Positions 15,744-21,707 of a stretch of DNA of 26,167 bases are shown here, in pieces. A model generated the notes under the pieces. That model did not search any database and was not told the origin of the DNA. It saw only the letters and a list, made by a program, of their open reading frames with translations. The stretch's first letter is position 1; each line of letters begins with the position of its first letter. This DNA is from a virus: positions 1 to 26,167 of the IMG/VR virus record IMGVR_UViG_3300037185_000097, one strand, 5' to 3'. The position numbers were made by a program, and so were the translations under genes.

Positions 15744-16229
15744 ATTACAAATGATGAATGGTGTACGCCTTTAGATTTTTTCAATGGTGTAAATAAATCT
15801 TTTGGCTTTACTTTTGATGTTTGTGCTTCGAAGAAGAATCATCTTCTTGATAAATATTGGACTATAAATGATAATGCCTTAGATAAAAATTGGGATCAAG
15901 ATGAAAATTATTATATGAACCCTCCTTATTCCAAAGGTATTAAAGACTTTATGAAGAAAGTACATGAGGAATCATTGAATGGTTGTAATTGTGTCGCTCT
16001 AATTCCTGCAAATACAGAAACAAGATATTTCCAAAAATATTGCTTAGATAGAAAAGCAGTTGATTCGATTTACTTTGTCGATGGAAGATTAAAATTTACA
16101 ATAGATCGAGTGTCTCAAGGTTCACCAAGATTTGCTTCGGTTCTTGTTTTTTTTGATAGTTCTTATGATTGGAAGCCCATTGACTGGTTTAAATGCGATC
16201 GAACGTTTAATAAGGTGACTGAGATTTGA
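15744..16229 (+). CDS. dam: phage-type DNA N6-adenine methyltransferase, probable AUU start
   Basis: About 161 residues. The open frame begins after a TAG at 15729 and has no ATG, GTG or TTG before residue 58. ATT at 15744 sits 8 bases after GGAGGG and gives (M)TNDEWCTPLDFF, the normal N-terminus of phage Dam-type enzymes. FDVCAS, the catalytic NPPYS and ALIPANTETRYF follow. Starting instead at the ATG at 15915 would remove the TP and DVxAS motifs and leave half a domain. It probably methylates adenine in viral DNA against host restriction or for timing. Its TGA overlaps the TTG of the next endonuclease. Confidence 0.8.
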   Translation: MTNDEWCTPLDFFNGVNKSFGFTFDVCASKKNHLLDKYWTINDNALDKNWDQDENYYMNPPYSKGIKDFMKKVHEESLNGCNCVALIPANTETRYFQKYCLDRKAVDSIYFVDGRLKFTIDRVSQGSPRFASVLVFFDSSYDWKPIDWFKCDRTFNKVTEI

Positions 16230-16672
16230 AAACTTGTACAAAATGTGGTGAAACGAAACCTGAAAATGAATTTTATTTTAATAAAAAAGGAAATTATTAT
16301 GGAGAATGTAAAAAATGTTATATTAAAAAAACAAAGAAATATCATTTGAAAAATCCACAAAAAAGATGGGCTTCTGGAACATTAGGTAAACATAAGAAAA
16401 GAGGGTTTCGAATTCAAATAACTATCGAAGAATTGGTATCTCTATTTGAACAAACAACTCATTGTATTTATTGTGATCAGAAAATGGAAAGAAATAAGGA
16501 AATATTATCTAGTTCATCACCCACCCTCGATATTTTAGATCCAAAAAATAAAGTGGTAGATATAAATAATATACAAATCATTTGCCATTCTTGCAATAGC
16601 TCAAAGCGAAATCGTACACATCAGGAATTGGTTGATTGGTGTAAGATTGTCGTTCAAAAATTTGACACATAA
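16226..16672 (+). CDS. HNH endonuclease with N-terminal zinc finger
   Basis: 148 residues from TTG 16226 (TTGA overlap with the methyltransferase stop). The N-terminal Cys4 finger is CTKCGETKPENEF plus CKKC. The nuclease part has CIYCDQKM, a TLDILDPKN strand and IICHSCNSSKRNRT, the Cys-framed HNH fold of phage nucleases. It is probably another mobile endonuclease. It is the last gene before the late promoter. Confidence 0.78.
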   Translation: MKTCTKCGETKPENEFYFNKKGNYYGECKKCYIKKTKKYHLKNPQKRWASGTLGKHKKRGFRIQITIEELVSLFEQTTHCIYCDQKMERNKEILSSSSPTLDILDPKNKVVDINNIQIICHSCNSSKRNRTHQELVDWCKIVVQKFDT

Positions 16673-16681
16673 ATTAACCAC

Positions 16682-16695
16682 AACATTTATATATG
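16682..16695 (+). promoter_or_regulatory. archaeal-type TATA-box promoter for the late region
   Basis: AACATTTATATATG in the only clear gap of this half of the window. TTTATATAT (16686-16694) fits the methanogen TATA box, with A-rich bases before it as in BRE. Transcription would start about 25 bases downstream, near 16713-16720. That leaves a leader of about 40 bases with its own ribosome-binding site, and it places the ATG at 16693 inside the promoter rather than in a gene. Confidence 0.65.
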
Positions 16696-16720
16696 ATCAA
16701 TGACTTAACAATAAATAGAG

Positions 16721-16735
16721 TTCGAGAAACTCGAA
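16721..16735 (+). promoter_or_regulatory. 5'-leader stem-loop before ribosome-binding site
   Basis: TTCGAG-AAA-CTCGAA is a perfect 6-bp hairpin followed by an A-run and then GGAGG at 16747-16751. It lies at or just after the expected 5' end of the late transcript, so it may stabilise the message or modulate translation. Confidence 0.5.
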
Positions 16736-16758
16736 AAAAAAATTTGGAGGAGAAAACA

Positions 16759-17169
16759 TTGGTAGACCACACTAAATTAAGTTCAATAATTGCAGGATTA
16801 TTCCTGTTAGTCGTTACACTATTCATAGGTTATATCGTCGCTAATCCGTCGTACCTACAGGTTTTGATGGGAATTCCCTTATGGGTAAAAGCAGGTGCAT
16901 TAATTTTAGCAGTATTAATAGCTCTATATGACTATGCAAACCCATTACTAAACGAAAGTATTCTTGGAGTAACTTTAAGCTTTAAAGCATTCGTTGCTTT
17001 CTTGGCGATCGTTGGTAATATAATAATAGGTGTTATTGTATCCAATCCTATTCTATTACAACCAATTCTAGGAAATGCATTGTATGTGGCTTATATTGGA
17101 ATTATACTTTCAGTTCTAATATCGTTAAGTAAATTGTTAAATGTAGCAAGTGTTCCATCTTCAGCGTAA
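16759..17169 (+). CDS. four-helix membrane protein with internal duplication, possible holin
   Basis: 136 residues from TTG 16759, chosen because GGAGG ends 8 bases upstream and because the earlier in-frame ATG at 16693 lies in the TATA box. Four hydrophobic helices are seen. The protein is a duplication: GYIVANPSYLQVLMG (24-38) matches GVIVSNPILLQPILG (91-105), each followed by a second helix. It is the first gene of the region that holds the wall-lytic enzymes, which suggests a holin, but no holin family is recognised. Its stop lies in the loop of a terminator hairpin. Confidence 0.75.
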   Translation: MVDHTKLSSIIAGLFLLVVTLFIGYIVANPSYLQVLMGIPLWVKAGALILAVLIALYDYANPLLNESILGVTLSFKAFVAFLAIVGNIIIGVIVSNPILLQPILGNALYVAYIGIILSVLISLSKLLNVASVPSSA

Positions 17170-17186
17170 AGCTGAAGATATTTTTT
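17157..17186 (+). terminator. hairpin terminator overlapping stop codon
   Basis: ATCTTCAGC-GTAAA-GCTGAAGAT is a perfect 9-bp stem, followed by A and six Ts. The stop codon TAA of the membrane protein is in the loop. tRNA-Tyr begins on the next base, so the hairpin could instead mark tRNA processing. Confidence 0.75.
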
Positions 17187-17301
17187 CGGCGTGTAGCAAA
17201 GCGGTTTTGCACTCGACTGTAGGAACACGAGGATACTATGGGAACTCTGTAATAAACCAAGCAATCCTCGATATTGCAGATATCGAGATAACAGGGGTTC
17301 A
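17187..17301 (+). tRNA. tRNA-Tyr(GTA) with intron; 3' half incomplete
   Basis: The 5' exon (17187-17222) is well formed: acceptor strand CGGCGTG with the archaeal C1, T8 A9, D-stem GCAA/TTGC around AGCGGTT, anticodon stem CTCGA, and loop CTGTAG with anticodon GTA. After an intron, exon 2 starts at 17282 with A38 and TCGAG, completing the anticodon stem exactly. GGGGTTCA of the T-arm follows, but beyond about 17301 neither the T-stem nor the acceptor complement CACGCCG appears. An HNH-AP2 endonuclease gene follows at once. The gene is thus probably broken by that insertion. Confidence 0.65.
17223..17281 (+). other. archaeal BHB intron in tRNA-Tyr (canonical 37/38 site)
   Basis: 59 bases. Exon bases CTGT (17217-17220) pair with GCAG (17276-17279) as the 4-bp central helix. 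The 3-base bulges are AGG (17221-17223) and ATA (17280-17282), and cutting after the second base of each yields G37 joined to A38. The outer helix is the anticodon stem CTCGA/TCGAG. Inside, CGAGGAT (17228-17234) pairs with ATCCTCG (17264-17270). The inner helix next to the bulge is imperfect. Confidence 0.65.
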
Positions 17302-17321
17302 CAATATTCAAGAGTGATAAA

Positions 17322-17945
17322 ATGAAATGCAGAGAATGTGATGTTAATTTAACTGATGAGAATTGGCATAAATCAAACCAGAAACAAAAGAATTACATTT
17401 GTAAAGAACATTACAACCAATATAAACGAGAATTAAAAAGAGAACATAGTTTAGGAATAAAACGAAGACCTGCCAAAGAAAAAGGATTTATCTTTTATCC
17501 TAATATTAATGGTGAATTAATTGTAAAAATTCCATTAACTCAAGGAAAATATGCAAGAGTAGATATTCAAAATGCAGATAAATTTTCGAAATATCAATGG
17601 CATTTTGATAAAGGTTATGCAAAACGAAAACTTTCACAAAATAAACACATTTCAATGCATCATGACGTAATAGGTAAAATTGATGGTTTAATCATAGATC
17701 ATATAAACGGAAACCGTTTATATAATTGTGAAAATAATTTAAGGCATGTTACATATCGTGAAAATTCACAAAATCATGCGAATGCGAATTATTCTAGTAG
17801 ATATCCAGGTGTTTGTTATGTTAAAAGCAGAGATAAATGGCAAGCATCTATTCGAGTAAATGGAGAGTTTCGAACAATTGGTAGATATGATACCGAAGAA
17901 ATAGCATATGAACATTATTTAGATGAAGTAAATAAAATTCAATGA
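17322..17945 (+). CDS. HNH-AP2 homing endonuclease between two tRNA genes
   Basis: 207 residues. An N-terminal Cys/His finger (CRECDVNL, CKEHYNQY) is followed by an HNH_3 core (MHHDVIG, LIIDHINGNRLYNCENNLR) and an AP2 DNA-binding domain (SRYPGVCYVKSRDKWQASI, RTIGRYDTEEIAYEHY). The leader is GAGTGATAAAATG. It begins about 20 bases after tRNA-Tyr loses its match and its stop overlaps base 1 of tRNA-Gln. It is related to the damaged gene at 21064. Confidence 0.85.
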   Translation: MKCRECDVNLTDENWHKSNQKQKNYICKEHYNQYKRELKREHSLGIKRRPAKEKGFIFYPNINGELIVKIPLTQGKYARVDIQNADKFSKYQWHFDKGYAKRKLSQNKHISMHHDVIGKIDGLIIDHINGNRLYNCENNLRHVTYRENSQNHANANYSSRYPGVCYVKSRDKWQASIRVNGEFRTIGRYDTEEIAYEHYLDEVNKIQ

Positions 17946-18008
17946 GTTTCGTGGTCTGATGGCGGACTTTGAATCCGTCGATCCTGGGTTCGACTCCCGG
18001 CGAAACTA
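17945..18008 (+). tRNA. tRNA-Gln(TTG) with a shortened D-arm
   Basis: Acceptor AGTTTCG pairs fully with CGAAACT (7 bp, A1-T72 as in archaeal tRNA-Gln). The T-arm is CTGGG-TTCGACT-CCCGG. The anticodon arm is GCGGA-CTTTGAA-TCCGT with anticodon TTG, and the variable loop is CGATC. Only 8 bases (GTCTGATG) stand where the D-arm should have about 17, so it is either a decayed or an unusual D-armless-like tRNA. CCA is not encoded. Confidence 0.7.
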
Positions 18009-18009
18009 T

Positions 18010-18036
18010 ACGCTGAACGGCAGCGTCTTATTTTTT
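18010..18036 (+). terminator. hairpin terminator after tRNA-Gln
   Basis: ACGCTG-AACGG-CAGCGT, a 6-bp stem, then CTTA and six Ts. Only four As separate it from the GGAGG (18041-18045) of the protease gene, leaving no room for a separate promoter. Confidence 0.65.
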
Positions 18037-18052
18037 AAAAGGAGGAAAATAT

Positions 18053-19321
18053 ATGGGACATAAATTTGATTTAATTAAGCATTCAGTTGCGATAGCAGCT
18101 GATAATAGTATCTTCCCTCTAACTCAGGAAGATTTAGATAAAGTATATACCTTTGATCATCCTGAAATTCAGAGCAGGCTATCGAAAATATCGCCAGAAA
18201 AAGCAACAGTTACCTCTTATTTACTTCCAAGTGTTTCATTACCACCTGTAATGAACCAAGGAGATCTAGGAGAATGTTTCGCATTTGCTGGTTGCGGTAT
18301 AGAAATGTTCTTTGATAGATTAGCTGATAATCTTCAGACAATGCTATCCCCGATGTTCTTAGGATATTGGAGTCGTTACATTTGTGGAGGGAATATTCCA
18401 CCAACAGGCGACGATGGATCGACAATTATCGCTACAATGCAAGCAATGCAGCTTTATGGTCTTTGTTTAGCAGCTACTTGGCCTTACATTGATGCAAATG
18501 AAAATATAGCACCATCACCAGCAGCTGATACTGAAGGTAAACTTTATGAAGTAGGTAAGTATTTTGCTATAAAAGATGATGATCCGAACAAAATAGCCAA
18601 CATGAAGCAGGCTCTTCAATCTAATCTTCCACTCATGGGTGGTTGGGATGTTGATGAGACTATAGAAAATGTAGGAGCAAGTGGAATTGAACCTTATGTA
18701 ACAAATCCACTTATAAATGGGCAACCAGCAGGACATGCAAGATGGATTATAGGATTTGACAATAGTATTGTTATTCCTGGAGCACCTATTCCTGGAGCAT
18801 TTAGAGTTCGTAACAGCTGGGATATAACCTGGGGAGATAAAGGCGACTCATGGGTTTCATATCAGACCTTTATAGACCAAGAGACAAACTGTATGGGTAT
18901 TACTCAGGCAACGGCGGGTTCAAACAATCCGCCTGCACCTGTAGTAACCTCAGATACAACAGTCTTAACAGTACCTGAAGTAGGAGCAATAGCAGGAAAA
19001 GCATTTACTATTACCGCAAAACTAGTTGATACAACCAAAGGTCTTGCTGTTCCAAATCAAACAATAATATTTGGTATTGACGGAACTAACATAGGATCTG
19101 CAAAAACAGATAGCACAGGAATAGCAACCTATATAACATCGCAAGTTAATGTTGGAACATATACAATAACAGCAGTATTTGTAGCAAACGGAAATTTCCA
19201 GAGTTCAGCAGGGAATAATTTGTTAGAAGTTACAGTAGCTCAACCAAGTGACGTTAAGACTCTTTTAGTAGAGGTTGAGAACTTTTTAAAAGTAGTCGAA
19301 AATTTTTTAAAAAACTTATAG
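18053..19321 (+). CDS. papain-like (C1A) cysteine protease with Ig-like domain
   Basis: 422 residues. The protease has the oxyanion glutamine and nucleophile in NQGDLGECFAFA (Q69, C75), the histidine in GHARWIIGFDN (H228) and the asparagine in VRNSWDITWGDKGDSW (N254), so the papain triad is complete. A proline-rich linker (NNPPAPVV) leads to a bacterial/archaeal Ig-like domain (about 300-397, TVPEVGAIAGKAFTITAKL) and a short amphipathic helix with a repeated VENFLK. There is no signal peptide. It may cleave host surface proteins, act on the virion, or take part in lysis with the lysin that follows. C1A proteases with surface domains are common in methanogens. Confidence 0.85.
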   Translation: MGHKFDLIKHSVAIAADNSIFPLTQEDLDKVYTFDHPEIQSRLSKISPEKATVTSYLLPSVSLPPVMNQGDLGECFAFAGCGIEMFFDRLADNLQTMLSPMFLGYWSRYICGGNIPPTGDDGSTIIATMQAMQLYGLCLAATWPYIDANENIAPSPAADTEGKLYEVGKYFAIKDDDPNKIANMKQALQSNLPLMGGWDVDETIENVGASGIEPYVTNPLINGQPAGHARWIIGFDNSIVIPGAPIPGAFRVRNSWDITWGDKGDSWVSYQTFIDQETNCMGITQATAGSNNPPAPVVTSDTTVLTVPEVGAIAGKAFTITAKLVDTTKGLAVPNQTIIFGIDGTNIGSAKTDSTGIATYITSQVNVGTYTITAVFVANGNFQSSAGNNLLEVTVAQPSDVKTLLVEVENFLKVVENFLKNL

Positions 19322-19341
19322 GGTAATTCTTACCCTTTTTT
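19321..19341 (+). terminator. hairpin terminator between protease and lysin genes
   Basis: GGGTAA-TTC-TTACCC followed by six Ts. The stem begins at the last base of the protease stop TAG, and the T-run touches the GGAGG of the next gene (19342-19346). Confidence 0.7.
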
Positions 19342-19354
19342 GGAGGTAGAAATT

Positions 19355-20062
19355 ATGGGACAAATAACAAGTGGGTCAATTGCAGTAGCAATGTTCCAGG
19401 ATATGCGAAATAGATATAATATATGGGTTAAAGCAAATCCTGGTAAATTACCATCAATAATTCGTACAATTAAAAATGGTCCAAACTTTGTTGCATTACA
19501 TACGTTCGATATTATGGTAGCTTGGTTCGATAAACAAGATCCTAAACCTACGATGATACCTATCAATCCTACAAATCCACAGAAGCCAACAGCAACAGTA
19601 GGCACAGATTTGTGGGTTAAACAATCTTTAGAATATCATAGAGGTACTTTTATAAATAACAAAGAAGATTTATATACTACCAAAAATATGGTTTATGCAG
19701 ACTATCCAAATCTAAAACACAGTAAAATTGATGCTGTGAATACTTATATTTGGTCTGGTGGTATAAATTGTGCTGAATTTTGTGAATATATAATGAAACC
19801 TATTTTTAATTGCTTAGGTCTTGTTATAGGTAAAGACTATTGGATAGCACATGGATATGTAACCTGTTCGAATGGTAAAGCTTACGGCCATTATTGGGGT
19901 GTGTTTAGTAATAAATTTGCTTTAAATGTTAAAATGTCTCCAGTGAATTCTGAATTTTATGATTTAGCTGGTGATGCCGAAGAAAAAAGACCACAAGGAA
20001 CACTAATTTGTAATGAAGGATCGTGTTACATAGATCGTTATGAAACAGATATTCCTTCTTAA
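19355..20062 (+). CDS. putative pseudomurein-degrading lysin (binding repeat plus cysteine peptidase domain)
   Basis: 235 residues from ATG 19355, 8 bases after GGAGG; an earlier in-frame TTG overlaps that site. Residues 8-55 look like a pseudomurein-binding repeat (VKANPGKLPSIIRT). A proline/threonine linker (62-82) follows, then a domain with Cys139 in INCAEFCEYI and His179 in YGHYWGVF. These are spaced as in transglutaminase-like peptidases such as the methanogen-phage endoisopeptidases PeiW/PeiP (family C71). The third (Asp) residue is not clear. It probably cuts the peptide bridges of the host wall. The family is assigned from motifs only. Confidence 0.6.
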   Translation: MGQITSGSIAVAMFQDMRNRYNIWVKANPGKLPSIIRTIKNGPNFVALHTFDIMVAWFDKQDPKPTMIPINPTNPQKPTATVGTDLWVKQSLEYHRGTFINNKEDLYTTKNMVYADYPNLKHSKIDAVNTYIWSGGINCAEFCEYIMKPIFNCLGLVIGKDYWIAHGYVTCSNGKAYGHYWGVFSNKFALNVKMSPVNSEFYDLAGDAEEKRPQGTLICNEGSCYIDRYETDIPS

Positions 20063-20082
20063 ATATTTTTTGAGGTGATTGA

Positions 20083-20445
20083 ATGGAGAAAATACCCCTT
20101 GTTTATGTTGCTGGAGCGTTAAGTGATCCCGATTGTTGCATGTATTTACAAAATGTAAATAAGATGAATGCTTTTGCAGCAGATTTACAGCTTGATTATG
20201 AATGTGGTGTATATATCCCTAGCAATGATTTGATCTATGGGATATTTTGTGGGTATTTAGAATACGAAGATTATGTTAAAAATAGTATGTGTATTCTTTT
20301 ACATTCAGATGCTGTTGCAATAGTCCCTGATTCAGAGGAAAGCGATGGAACAAATGCAGAAATAGATGAAGCAAAAGCTAATTCGATTCCTGTTTTAGAT
20401 AACACATTTAAAATAGAAAAATTTTTTAGGACGTGGTTAAAATAA
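20083..20445 (+). CDS. nucleoside 2-deoxyribosyltransferase-like protein
   Basis: 120 residues of the small Rossmann-like fold shared by deoxyribosyltransferases and DUF4406/DUF1937 phage proteins: VYVAGALSD at the N-terminus, VYIPSNDL, HSDAVAIVPD, and TNAEIDEAKANSIPV, where the Glu is the usual nucleophile. It may handle nucleosides or nucleotide-like signals; the real substrate cannot be told. AGGTGAT lies before the ATG. The gene overlaps the Ntn hydrolase that follows. Confidence 0.65.
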   Translation: MEKIPLVYVAGALSDPDCCMYLQNVNKMNAFAADLQLDYECGVYIPSNDLIYGIFCGYLEYEDYVKNSMCILLHSDAVAIVPDSEESDGTNAEIDEAKANSIPVLDNTFKIEKFFRTWLK

Positions 20446-21020
20446 CATGTATTGTCGGGTTAGTAGAAAATGGAACTGTTTATCTTGGAGGAGATAGTGC
20501 TACAAGTCGTGGAAATCGCAGGATTATCAAGAATAAAAGTAAGGTTGTTAAACGTGGTGAATTTATTATGGGTGGATCAGGGCTTGCAGTTGTTTCACAG
20601 TTGATGCATCATACAACGACATTGCCACCATTATATGAAAATCAAGAATGTTTAGATTATATGGTGAATACATTTTTACCAATGTTTAGAAAAACTATCA
20701 AAGAAGCAGGCCAAATGACAATTGAAGATCATAGAGAAACTACTCAAAATAATTTTTTAATCGGTTTTAGAGGACATTTATTTTCAATTGGTATTGATTT
20801 AAATGTAATAGAATGTATTGATAATTATGATAGTATTGGTTCTGGAGAAGAATTTGCATTAGGAGTATTATATGCTACAGAAGATAGTAAATTAAAACCA
20901 GAAGAACGCCTAATGAAAGCTCTTGAATGTGCTGCATATCATAATCATTACGTTTATCCTCCTTTTGAGATTGAAAGTATTAGTTATGAGATCGATCAAA
21001 AGAAATCGAAACATTTATAA
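20433..21020 (+). CDS. proteasome beta/HslV-like Ntn hydrolase
   Basis: 195 residues from GTG 20433. Counting from the threonine of KITCIVGL as Thr1, Asp falls at 17 (GGDS) and Lys at 33 (NKSKV), exactly the proteasome/HslV catalytic set, and GSGEEFALG matches the Ser-Gly segment near 130. The GTG would leave a four-residue propeptide and has its AGGA only one base away. An ATA at 20442, overlapping the upstream stop as ATAA and 10 bases after AGGA, would place Thr directly after the initiator Met, as in HslV. The target is unknown: host proteins, virion maturation or self-assembled degradation are options. No unfoldase is in view. Confidence 0.75.
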   Translation: MVKITCIVGLVENGTVYLGGDSATSRGNRRIIKNKSKVVKRGEFIMGGSGLAVVSQLMHHTTTLPPLYENQECLDYMVNTFLPMFRKTIKEAGQMTIEDHRETTQNNFLIGFRGHLFSIGIDLNVIECIDNYDSIGSGEEFALGVLYATEDSKLKPEERLMKALECAAYHNHYVYPPFEIESISYEIDQKKSKHL

Positions 21021-21063
21021 ATGAAGAGAAATAGAACATATTTTTCGAACGAGAGGATCATAA

Positions 21064-21542
21064 ATGAAAGAACATTGTAATATAGCAGCTATTCCATTAA
21101 CTAGAAATCAATATGCAATTGTTGATATCTGGAATTATGAATGGTTGAACCAGTGGAAATGGAATGCTAATAGAGATAGTCGTTACAAACATAAAGAGAG
21201 GTTTTATGCTGTTCGAAATATTCCAAAAGACAAAAATGGTAAACGTAAAAAAATTAATATGCATAGATTAATTACTAATTGTCCAAAAGAATTAGAAGTC
21301 GATCATATTAATGGGAATACTCTTAAAAACACTGAAAACAATTTAAGAAATCTAACACATCGTCAAAATTTACAAAATTTACATATTGAAAAAAAAGTAA
21401 ATACCCAGGCGTTACGTGGCATAAAGGTTCACAGAAATGGATGGCTCAAATTACCATTAAAGGAGAATATAATTATTTAGGATATTTTGATTCAGAGAAA
21501 AAAGCACATGAAAAGTATATGAAAAAATGTAAAGCGGGGTGA
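21064..21542 (+). pseudogene. HNH-AP2 homing endonuclease broken by a frameshift
   Basis: The first frame (21064-21480) has the HNH_3 core (NMHRLITNCPKELEVDHINGN, LRNLTHRQN) and the start of an AP2 domain (LRGIKVHRNG). It then runs out of family pattern and stops. The rest of the AP2 domain continues in another frame from about 21433: KWMAQITIKGEYNYLGYFD and SEKKAHEKYM, ending in TGA at 21540-21542. A small insertion or deletion near 21428-21438 explains both. It is related to the intact gene at 17322-17945. Confidence 0.8.
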
Positions 21543-21554
21543 TCAAATGCATAC

Positions 21555-21707
21555 ATAGTCTTGGAAGACTTTAAACTTATCCATTTAGTGCCAGTGGCTA
21601 CAACAAATTTACGCAATGCGGATTTTGTTGTGTATGAACAAAACACTCATGGAGATGATTTTATATTAGAAACTATAAACTTTATTTATTATTACTGGTC
21701 GCATTAA
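21555..21707 (+). CDS. possible 50-residue protein with non-AUG start
   Basis: A frame with no ATG and protein-like composition (LIHLVPVATTNLRNADFVVY, HGDDFILETINF). The end of the broken endonuclease carries GGGGTGATC (21536-21544), a strong archaeal ribosome-binding site. The ATG right after it (21547) stops after three codons. ATA 21555 or TTG 21561 could start this frame. Alternatively it is the second part of a gene split by the endonuclease, whose first part would be the short frame at 21021. It overlaps the next gene by 43 bases. Confidence 0.35.
   Translation: MVLEDFKLIHLVPVATTNLRNADFVVYEQNTHGDDFILETINFIYYYWSH

Noticed and set aside
16693-16758. ATG start of the membrane protein at 16693
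   Set aside because: The ATG is part of the TATA box and has no ribosome-binding site; TTG 16759 has GGAGG at good spacing.
17302-18008. 3' half of tRNA-Tyr after the endonuclease, as if the endonuclease were inside a tRNA intron
   Set aside because: The needed acceptor complement CACGCCG is not found; the T-arm and acceptor present belong to tRNA-Gln.
17187-18008. Integration (att) site in a tRNA
   Set aside because: No integrase gene or direct repeat of the tRNA end was seen in the window; it cannot be tested without the rest of the genome.
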